19,829 nucleotides of DNA from JAISGQ01 sp045534445 (GTDB lineage Bacteria > Bacillota > Clostridia > Oscillospirales > Acutalibacteraceae): positions 1 through 19,829 of the forward strand of contig JAZSJQ010000065.1 in assembly GCA_045534445.1 (NCBI GenBank), read 5' to 3'. Shown piece by piece: positions 14,336 through 19,829 of this stretch (position 1 is the stretch's first letter; each line of letters starts with the position of its first letter). A model generated the notes under the pieces. It searched no databases and had not been told where the DNA came from. It was given only the letters and a program-made list of their open reading frames with translations. The translations under genes and the position numbers were made by a program.

Positions 14336-16137
14336 TGTCGATAAACTCTTTCAGAGAAGACGAGGAACAAAAGGAAGTTCTGAAAAAGGACACACTCATA
14401 CGTCTCTTCAAACATCTTCTCGCATATAAAAAGCAGATTGCCGTTGCACTTCTGCTGACCGGCACCATAATTGCAATATCTCTTATCAACCCTCTTATTA
14501 TCCAGCGCGCCATCAACGTAAATCTTACAAACGGCGACTGGAAGGGACTGCTGATTCTTGCCGGCATTGCCTTTGCCATGTATACCTACTATCTTATCGC
14601 CCTTAAATGCCGCATGAAGATAATGCAGATAATGACAAACAAGATACTTGTCACTATCCGCGAAAATCTCTACAACCACATTCAGACTCTTGGCTTCGGC
14701 TTCTTCGACAGCCGTCCCACAGGAAAGATACTCGCCCGAATCGTCGGCGATGTCAACGGTCTCAAGGACGTTCTCAACAACGCCGTTATTACCTTTATTC
14801 CCGATCTTATCAGAATTATAGCCGTTGCGGTCATCATGTTCATTCTCGATGCGAAAATGGCTCTGGCAGGTCTTATTACTGTCCCCGTTCTCGCAACTGT
14901 AATGGTTATAATCCAGCGTGTTTCACACAAGCGCTGGCAGAAGCACAGAAAGAAATCCTCAAATCTCAACGCATTTCTCCACGAGGATCTTTCAGGAATG
15001 AAAATAGTTCAGTCCTTCTCCGCCGAGCAGGAATCAATGAAGGATTTCAAAGTTCTCACCGACGAACATTGCAGCACCTTTATTGACGCGGTCAGAATAA
15101 ACGATATGTTCGGTCCTTCCGTTGATATCTGCACCTCTGCCGCCACCTTCATGCTTTATTTCGCCGCAATTCAGTGGTGCGGCATAACCACAACCGCTGA
15201 ATCGGGCACCATCGTTGCCTTCGCTTTCTATCTCAGTATGTTCTGGTCTCCTATCAGAAATCTCGCAAGCTTCTACAATCAGCTTATTACAAACATTTCT
15301 GCCGCAGAGCGTGTCTTTGAGATAATGGACACCGACCCCGAGCTTTACGACAAGGACGATGTGGGTATCCTCCCCGAAATAGAAGGTGAGGTCTCCTTCA
15401 AGAACGTTTCTTTTGCCTATGCAGATGACATTGAGACTCAGGTGCTTCATAATGTAAACTTCACCGCAAAGCCCGGTGAGACCATCGCTCTTGTAGGTCC
15501 TACAGGTGCGGGAAAGACAACCGTTGTAAACCTTGTCAGCCGCTTCTACGATGCTGTTGAGGGTGAAGTGCTTGTAGACGGACACAACGTAAAAAATGTA
15601 TCCATCGCAAGCCTGCGCGGTCAGATGGGCGTCATGACTCAGGAGAATTTTCATTTTTCAGGAACCGTCAAGGACAACATCCGCTACGGCAAGCTTGATG
15701 CCACCGACGAAGAGATAATCGAAGCTGCAAAGGCTGTCAACGCTCACGACTTTATCATACAGCTTGAAAAAGGCTATGACACCGAGCTTTCCGACGGCGG
15801 CGGTTCTCTTTCCTCGGGTCAGAAGCAGCTTCTTGCATTTGCGAGAACCATGGTATCAAAGCCGAGAATACTCATTCTCGACGAAGCTACCTCAAGCATC
15901 GACACACACACCGAAATGCTTGTTCAGCAGGGCATTGAAAATATGCTCAGAGGAAGAACTTCATTTGTTATCGCCCACCGCCTGTCCACCATAAAAAAGG
16001 CGGACAGGATATTCGTCATCGACCACGGCTGTATCCAGGAGGCGGGCAGTCATGAAGAGCTTCTTGCTAAGAATGGGCAGTACTACGAGCTTTATCAGGC
16101 ACAGTTCAGGAGCCTGAAAAGTGCAAAAAACGCATAA
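14335..16137 (+). CDS. ABC multidrug-type exporter half, consensus-site subunit
   Basis: A 600-residue partner with the same fused exporter-ATPase layout. Walker A GPTGAGKT (388-395), Q-loop MTQENFHF, signature LSSGQ (492-496), Walker B ILILDEATSS with catalytic Glu at 517, and switch His in VIAHRLST. Together with the upstream protein, one ATP site combines this Walker B Glu with the partner's canonical LSGGQ (active). The other combines the partner's Asp with the altered LSSGQ here (degenerate), as in BmrCD, LmrCD and TM287/288. The substrate is unknown. Its ATG shares a base with the upstream TGA. A terminator follows the stop within 10 nt. Confidence 0.94.
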   Translation: MSINSFREDEEQKEVLKKDTLIRLFKHLLAYKKQIAVALLLTGTIIAISLINPLIIQRAINVNLTNGDWKGLLILAGIAFAMYTYYLIALKCRMKIMQIMTNKILVTIRENLYNHIQTLGFGFFDSRPTGKILARIVGDVNGLKDVLNNAVITFIPDLIRIIAVAVIMFILDAKMALAGLITVPVLATVMVIIQRVSHKRWQKHRKKSSNLNAFLHEDLSGMKIVQSFSAEQESMKDFKVLTDEHCSTFIDAVRINDMFGPSVDICTSAATFMLYFAAIQWCGITTTAESGTIVAFAFYLSMFWSPIRNLASFYNQLITNISAAERVFEIMDTDPELYDKDDVGILPEIEGEVSFKNVSFAYADDIETQVLHNVNFTAKPGETIALVGPTGAGKTTVVNLVSRFYDAVEGEVLVDGHNVKNVSIASLRGQMGVMTQENFHFSGTVKDNIRYGKLDATDEEIIEAAKAVNAHDFIIQLEKGYDTELSDGGGSLSSGQKQLLAFARTMVSKPRILILDEATSSIDTHTEMLVQQGIENMLRGRTSFVIAHRLSTIKKADRIFVIDHGCIQEAGSHEELLAKNGQYYELYQAQFRSLKSAKNA

Positions 16138-16143
16138 GTCTTT

Positions 16144-16176
16144 AAAAGAGTCGGAAATACTCCGACTCTTTTTTCT
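16144..16176 (+). terminator. Terminator of the ABC exporter operon
   Basis: A perfect 12-bp stem, AAAAGAGTCGGA (16144-16155) with TCCGACTCTTTT (16161-16172), loop AATAC, continuing into T residues. It ends the exporter unit 2 nt before the aroC -35. Confidence 0.9.
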
Positions 16177-16177
16177 C

Positions 16178-16205
16178 TTGCAACACGGAAGGTTTGTGTT
16201 ATAAT
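16178..16205 (+). promoter_or_regulatory. aroC promoter
   Basis: TTGCAA (16178-16183), 16-nt spacer, perfect TATAAT (16200-16205), 39 nt before the aroC ATG and directly behind the preceding terminator. Confidence 0.65.
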
Positions 16206-16244
16206 ACCTTTATTGCAGTACAATTTTCACGGAAGGTGTATTAT

Positions 16245-17336
16245 ATGTCATCAACATGGGGCAGCAGCATAAAGATCTCAATATTCGGTGAAAGCCACGG
16301 CATCGGCATTGGTGTCGTTATCGACGGGCTTCCCGCAGGTGAAAAGCTCGATATGGAGGAGCTTCAGTTTCAGATGAGCCGACGTGCTCCCGGAAACGAC
16401 AGCACCGCAACTCCGCGAAAGGAGCAGGATCTTCCCGAAATATGCTCGGGTATTCTGAACGGTGTTACTACGGGCGCTCCTCTCTGCGCTGTTATCGAAA
16501 ATGCCAATATGCGCTCGGTGGACTATGAAAAGCTGGCACGTCTTCCCCGTCCCGGTCATGCGGATTACACAGGTGCAGTCCACTACAATGGCTATAACGA
16601 TGTTCGCGGCGGCGGTCACTTTTCAGGCAGACTCACAGCGCCTCTCACCTTTGCAGGCGCTGTATGCAAGCAGATACTTGCAAAGCGCGGCATAACCATC
16701 GGCGGTCACATCTATGCTATCGGCAATGTTTATGACAGACCCTTTGACCCTGTAAAGGTAAACTCGAAGCTCCTTTCTGAGCTTCAGAAGAATTATTTCG
16801 CTCTTGTTGACGAAACAAAGGAAGAGCAGATGCGCAGAGTCATTACCGAGGCAAAGGAATCTCTCGACAGTGTGGGCGGCATGGTGGAGATCGCTGTCAC
16901 AGGCGTTCCCGCAGGTATCGGTGAGCCCATGTTCGGCGGCGTTGAGAATGTTCTCTCCTCAATCGTGTTCGGCGTTCCTGCCGTAAAGGGAGTTGAGTTC
17001 GGCGCAGGCTTCAATGTCACCCGTATGCGCGGCAGTGAGTGCAATGACCCCTTCGCTCTGGACGGTGAAAATGTCATCACTCTCACAAATAACTGCGGCG
17101 GTATTCTCGGCGGAATCACAAACGGTATGCCCATTATCATGCGTGCCGCAGTCAAGCCTACTCCCTCTATCTCACAGAAGCAGCAGACCATCGACCTGCG
17201 CGAAAAGCAGGAGACCATGCTGGCTATCGGCGGCAGACATGATCCCTGCATCGTTCCCCGTGCACTGCCTGCCATTGAGGCGGCTGTTGCCGTTGCAATT
17301 GCCGATATGATGAAAAGTGAAGGCAAGCTCAACTAA
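16245..17336 (+). CDS. aroC: Chorismate synthase
   Basis: A 363-residue enzyme making chorismate from 5-enolpyruvylshikimate-3-phosphate with reduced FMN, the last step of the shikimate pathway. Signatures in order: FGESHG (14-19, with H18), RRAPGNDSTATPR, the RPGHADYTGAVHYNGYNDVR region with RGGGHFSGRLTAP, NNCGGILGGITNGMPI, and the C-terminal GRHDPCIVPRALPAIEA. I chose ATG 16245, which has GGAAGGTG 6 nt before it; the frame to 16194 lies in the promoter region. It stands alone between its own promoter and the acpP unit; no other aro gene is near. No strong terminator follows. Confidence 0.97.
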   Translation: MSSTWGSSIKISIFGESHGIGIGVVIDGLPAGEKLDMEELQFQMSRRAPGNDSTATPRKEQDLPEICSGILNGVTTGAPLCAVIENANMRSVDYEKLARLPRPGHADYTGAVHYNGYNDVRGGGHFSGRLTAPLTFAGAVCKQILAKRGITIGGHIYAIGNVYDRPFDPVKVNSKLLSELQKNYFALVDETKEEQMRRVITEAKESLDSVGGMVEIAVTGVPAGIGEPMFGGVENVLSSIVFGVPAVKGVEFGAGFNVTRMRGSECNDPFALDGENVITLTNNCGGILGGITNGMPIIMRAAVKPTPSISQKQQTIDLREKQETMLAIGGRHDPCIVPRALPAIEAAVAVAIADMMKSEGKLN

Positions 17337-17388
17337 TATGATAAATCAGAAATTTAAGAACAAAATATAAATAATATCATTTATTCTA

Positions 17389-17417
17389 TTGACAAAGAGA
17401 TAAAATGCCTATAAGAT
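17389..17417 (+). promoter_or_regulatory. acpP promoter
   Basis: TTGACA (17389-17394), 17 nt, TAAGAT (17412-17417), giving a 5' leader of about 70 nt before acpP. That leader has a small GCCGC/GCGGC stem (17437-17454) of uncertain meaning. No FapR- or FabT-type palindrome was recognised. Confidence 0.55.
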
Positions 17418-17495
17418 TTCAGTAACGGTATAAATCGCCGCCTGCATTTGCGGCAAATATCGAATATAATCTGACCGAATAAGGAGGTGCGAAGC

Positions 17496-17723
17496 ATGGT
17501 ATTCGAGAAGGTAAAGGCTATCCTTGCCGAGCAGTTTGATGTTGAGGAGGACTCTATCACCACTGAAACCAATATTCAGGAGGATCTCGGTGCTGATTCT
17601 CTCGACGTTGTAGACCTCATCATGTCCATCGAGGATGAGTTTGAGTTTGAAGTACCCGATCACGAGGTTGAGAACATCAAGACCGTCGGTTCACTTGTTG
17701 ACTTCATTACTGCAAACAAATAA
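17496..17723 (+). CDS. acpP: Acyl carrier protein
   Basis: A 75-residue, highly acidic ACP that carries growing acyl chains on 4'-phosphopantetheine in fatty acid synthesis. The attachment serine is S35 in GADSLDVVDLIMSIEDEF (32-49), the classic DSL motif. The helix-IV region ending in LVDFITANK is typical. ATG 17496-17498 follows a consensus AAGGAGG with 8 nt spacing; a GTG three codons earlier overlaps that site and is rejected. It stands alone here rather than beside fabD/fabF, as in some Clostridia, and ends at a strong terminator. Confidence 0.97.
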   Translation: MVFEKVKAILAEQFDVEEDSITTETNIQEDLGADSLDVVDLIMSIEDEFEFEVPDHEVENIKTVGSLVDFITANK

Positions 17724-17743
17724 GTTGAAATAAATATTTTTTC

Positions 17744-17783
17744 ATAAACAAAACGGCTTCGTTTTCGAAGCCGTTTTGTTTAT
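17744..17783. terminator. Bidirectional terminator between acpP and the SdpI-like gene
   Basis: A perfect 18-bp stem (17744-17761 with 17766-17783; core AACGGCTTCG/CGAAGCCGTT), loop TTTT, with A and T tracts in the arms. It is placed just after both convergent stop codons and should serve both strands. Confidence 0.9.
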
Positions 17784-17784
17784 T

Positions 17785-18867
17785 TTATTTTAACTTTTCA
17801 CAAAGGTCATTATAGAGTGCATTGGTTTCTTCTGCGCTTTCAAGTCCGATCACAAGAATCTCTCCGTCGGCTTCAAGCACTATGCAGGGCTTTTTTCCTG
17901 TGTAGGTACAGCGTGTGTATTTTCCGAATTCTTCGTTTTCAAATACGCCGAGCAGAAGTCTTGCACTGCCATAGCCGTAGACTCTGGTTCCGTCGCAGCT
18001 TTCTCTGTATTCAATGCTGTCAATGTCATCATAATCGACCTCTATGTCGTCCCAGTATGTGGCATTTACTTCAAAGCTTTCTTCTCCAAGTTCAACTTTG
18101 ACGTCCCCGGTGAGCATCAGCACTGCCACAAATACAAGTATCAGAGGAACTGCTATTGCAGTTATAATAACTCCGACCTTATTATTCTTTCTTACTTCTT
18201 TGATCGCAGCCTTTACCTCTTCCTTATTGCCCTTCTTTTTGTAAAGGAAATAGGAATAGACAGTAGGAATAAGAACCATCAGCAGCATAACGGGAATGAA
18301 CGCGATCAGGTAGACTTCAATGGGAAGGAATATTCCTGCCAGCATCACGATGCCGCCTATGACCCATGTTATTCCTGCGATTCTGTGAGTTCTGTTCCAG
18401 TTTTCTTCGTCTGCAAGAGTCCATGTTATCTTGATTCCCATGGTGCTGTTCTGCCTGCACTTGGGAAGATAGTTTCCGATGAGTATAAAGCTTATGCCAA
18501 GTACTGCAGGTATTATTTTCTCTACGCTGAACTCCAATCCCAGTGCCAGAGAGTACATTACTGCGCTCACCACTATGGACAGTACGGGCATTATCCATAT
18601 TCCCATATTTATTGCCTTCGGGCTCTGTTCCTTGTTTTTCGGATCCTTTGCGGTGATTATGAGTCCCAGCCACTGCAATGCGGCAAGTATGAGAGGCAGT
18701 CCGAAGACAGCAAATGCTTTTGAAGAAAACCCGTCTGCATTGCCCGATGCTCCAAAGTGAGTTGCCATGGTATCTGGCAGCTTATCCCACAGAATAATAC
18801 CTGCGACCATGGGCAGGAGTATCACGATCGTTGCGATAATGAGCTTACCAAGATTTTTCTTAATCAT
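17785..18867 (-). CDS. SdpI-family membrane protein with extra C-terminal domain
   Basis: A 360-residue membrane protein with about seven predicted helices. The N-terminus has the DUF1648 pattern (LPDTMATHFGASGNADGF near residues 30-47). The middle has the SdpI signature, MGIKITWTLADEENWNRTHRIAG near 143-165. After the last helix (about 230-255) a soluble tail of about 100 residues (beta-rich, YWDDIEVDYDDIDSIEYRE) looks like a bacterial PH-type domain. SdpI of B. subtilis is about 207 residues, confers immunity to the SdpC toxin and sequesters the repressor SdpR at the membrane. Here no toxin gene is visible, so role as immunity or envelope-stress sensor is inference. Its ATG overlaps the sdpR-like gene by 8 nt. 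Confidence 0.85.
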   Translation of the reverse strand: MIKKNLGKLIIATIVILLPMVAGIILWDKLPDTMATHFGASGNADGFSSKAFAVFGLPLILAALQWLGLIITAKDPKNKEQSPKAINMGIWIMPVLSIVVSAVMYSLALGLEFSVEKIIPAVLGISFILIGNYLPKCRQNSTMGIKITWTLADEENWNRTHRIAGITWVIGGIVMLAGIFLPIEVYLIAFIPVMLLMVLIPTVYSYFLYKKKGNKEEVKAAIKEVRKNNKVGVIITAIAVPLILVFVAVLMLTGDVKVELGEESFEVNATYWDDIEVDYDDIDSIEYRESCDGTRVYGYGSARLLLGVFENEEFGKYTRCTYTGKKPCIVLEADGEILVIGLESAEETNALYNDLCEKLK

Positions 18868-19135
18868 TTTCTTTATCCCCTTTCAAATCGGTTATCCAGA
18901 GCATTATTTCCTCAAGCACAGAGGCGTTAAGCTCATAGTAGATATATTTTCCCTCACGAGTGTCCCTTATAAGGTCAGCATCCTTCAGTACCGACAGATG
19001 CCTCGATATTGCCGCCGCAGTAATATCAAAGCAGTCGGTTATCTCCCCTGCTGACATTCTTCCCTTTTTCAGGCGGTTCAGTATTTCCCGTCTGACAGGG
19101 TCGGAAAGTGCTTTGAGCGTGTTGTGTATTGACAT
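18860..19135 (-). CDS. ArsR-family repressor, SdpR-like
   Basis: A 91-residue winged-helix regulator. It opens HNTLKALSDPVRREILNRLK (4-23); the recognition-helix region is ITAAAISRHLSVLKDADLI (38-56), followed by the wing TREGKYIYYELN (59-70). The C-terminus, with ASVLEEIMLWITDL, matches SdpR. No metal-binding ELCVCDL box is present, so it is not a metal sensor. It precedes and overlaps the SdpI-like gene, the sdpRI arrangement in which the repressor controls both genes and is titrated by SdpI. ATG 19133-19135 has GAGGTGA upstream. The palindrome at 19147-19175 is its likely operator. Confidence 0.88.
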   Translation of the reverse strand: MSIHNTLKALSDPVRREILNRLKKGRMSAGEITDCFDITAAAISRHLSVLKDADLIRDTREGKYIYYELNASVLEEIMLWITDLKGDKEND

Positions 19136-19146
19136 TTACATCACCT

Positions 19147-19175
19147 CATTTAACATTTAACTTAACTGTTAAATG
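19147..19175. promoter_or_regulatory. Probable SdpR-like operator
   Basis: CATTTAAC (19147-19154) and GTTAAATG (19168-19175) form a perfect 8-bp inverted repeat across 13 nt. A second CATTTAAC copy starts at 19154. The site lies immediately downstream of the -10 (19177-19182) and covers the expected transcription start, ideal for repression. Confidence 0.65.
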
Positions 19176-19176
19176 T

Positions 19177-19205
19177 ATGATAGCATGACTTTTCTTTTTT
19201 GTCAA
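19177..19205 (-). promoter_or_regulatory. Promoter of the sdpR-sdpI-like operon
   Basis: Minus-strand consensus TTGACA (19205-19200), 17 nt, TATCAT (19182-19177). The -35 overlaps the T-run end of the upstream symporter terminator. Confidence 0.7.
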
Positions 19206-19237
19206 GAAAAAAAGATGCAGTTTTCACTGCATCTTTT
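19203..19237 (-). terminator. Terminator of the AGCS symporter gene
   Basis: A perfect 12-bp stem, 19210-19221 with 19226-19237 (AAAAGATGCAGT/ACTGCATCTTTT), followed on the minus strand by seven T residues. The symporter's last codons form the first arm, and its TGA (19226-19224) sits at the stem-loop junction. Confidence 0.85.
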
Positions 19238-19829
19238 CAAGGTAATCCTTTGTGCTTTCTCTGACCTTCGGTGCGAGGAAGACAAGTGCTGCCATATTCG
19301 GAAATGCCATTACTGCATTGAGTATGTCTGCAACACTCCATACCGCTGAAAGCTGCATTACGCTTCCAAGCACTGCCGCTCCGATAAATACCACCCGATA
19401 CAGCACCGTGTATCTTTCCCCGAATATGTAGGTAAAGCTTTTTTCTCCGTAACAGCTCCAGCCTATCATTGTGGAGAAGGCAAAAAGTGCAATCGATACT
19501 GTCAGAAAAACTCCTCCTGCTTTTCCCAGCACCGATTCAAATGCCGCGGCAGAAAGAGCTGCTCCGTCAAGACCGCTTGAGACTGCTCCGCTGGTGAGAA
19601 TAACAAGGGCGGTCAGTGTGCAGAATACCACTGTATCGGTAAAGACCTCGAATATTCCCCACATTCCCTGTATGACGGGATGCTCCACCTCCGCACAGCT
19701 GTGTACCATGACAGAGCCGCCAAGTCCTGCTTCGTTTGATGCAATACCTCTTCTTATTCCGATAAGAAGAGCGCCGAGCACTCCTCCTGCGGCGCTCTTT
19801 GGGTCAAAGGCTCCGTTTATTATATCTGA
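19224..19829 (-). CDS. AGCS-family sodium:amino-acid symporter, C-terminal part
   Basis: The 3' portion of a gene cut by the right edge; 201 codons are present, open at base 19829. The segment GIRRGIASNEAGLGGSVMVHSCAEVEHPV followed by QGMWGIFEVFTDTVVFCTLTALVIL is the hallmark of alanine or glycine:cation symporters (AlsT/DagA type), equivalent to G-x-x-R-G-x-x-S-N-E-A-G-x-G. Four to five further hydrophobic helices follow (for example VFLTVSIALFAFSTMIGWSCYGE and YRVVFIGAAVLGSVM). It imports a small amino acid with Na+ across the cytoplasmic membrane; the exact substrate is not readable. The gene ends EKMQ inside its own terminator. The GTG at 19781 is internal, not the start. Confidence 0.92.
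   Translation of the reverse strand, partial: SDIINGAFDPKSAAGGVLGALLIGIRRGIASNEAGLGGSVMVHSCAEVEHPVIQGMWGIFEVFTDTVVFCTLTALVILTSGAVSSGLDGAALSAAAFESVLGKAGGVFLTVSIALFAFSTMIGWSCYGEKSFTYIFGERYTVLYRVVFIGAAVLGSVMQLSAVWSVADILNAVMAFPNMAALVFLAPKVRESTKDYLEKMQ

Noticed and set aside
17409..17663. Minus-strand frames over acpP
   Set aside because: They are shadows of the acyl carrier protein, whose DSL motif and ribosome site are unambiguous.

Overview
The window looks like chromosome of a Gram-positive, low-to-mid GC Clostridia bacterium, most likely Ruminococcaceae/Oscillospiraceae. This rests on strong AGGAGG-type ribosome binding sites with some TTG/GTG starts, clean sigma-A promoters with 17-nt spacers, many U-tailed intrinsic terminators, a GTP-type PEP carboxykinase, the Firmicutes gene order glmU-pth-mfd, and a secreted CAP-domain protein with a long threonine linker of the kind common in ruminococci. 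The assignment is an inference; there is no rRNA here.

Left part (1-3951). The 5' portion of pckG runs off the left edge on the minus strand, with tsaD upstream of it. A divergent plus-strand operon starts at 1819: a SLOG/DUF2493 protein, a DUF4253 lipoprotein, a DUF2185 (Imm33-like) protein and a GNAT acetyltransferase, tightly packed and ended by a bidirectional terminator. Two of its four proteins resemble families known from toxin-immunity loci, but no toxin is visible.

Middle (4011-12048). A minus-strand block reads, in transcription order, foldase-like lipoprotein, then glmU, pth and mfd (cell-wall precursor synthesis, translation rescue, transcription-coupled repair), then a CAP-domain secreted protein with its own promoter. 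A long hairpin lies between glmU and pth, just before the pth ribosome binding site.

Right-centre (12207-17783). A strong promoter drives a leader of about 270 nt that holds an unlisted 36-codon ORF and a perfect 12-bp intrinsic terminator. It leads into two overlapping ABC half-transporters that form a typical asymmetric heterodimeric multidrug exporter. A leader segment inside the small ORF can pair with the terminator's left arm. This is the layout of translation-dependent attenuation, like that described for bmrBCD of Bacillus subtilis, and it is the most interesting system in the window. aroC and acpP follow as separate transcription units.

Right end (17744-19829). An sdpR-sdpI-like autoregulatory pair (ArsR repressor plus an SdpI membrane protein with an extra C-terminal domain) has a clear palindromic operator at its promoter. 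The 3' part of an AGCS sodium:amino-acid symporter gene runs off the right edge. No tRNA, rRNA, CRISPR array, insertion sequence or phage gene was recognised.
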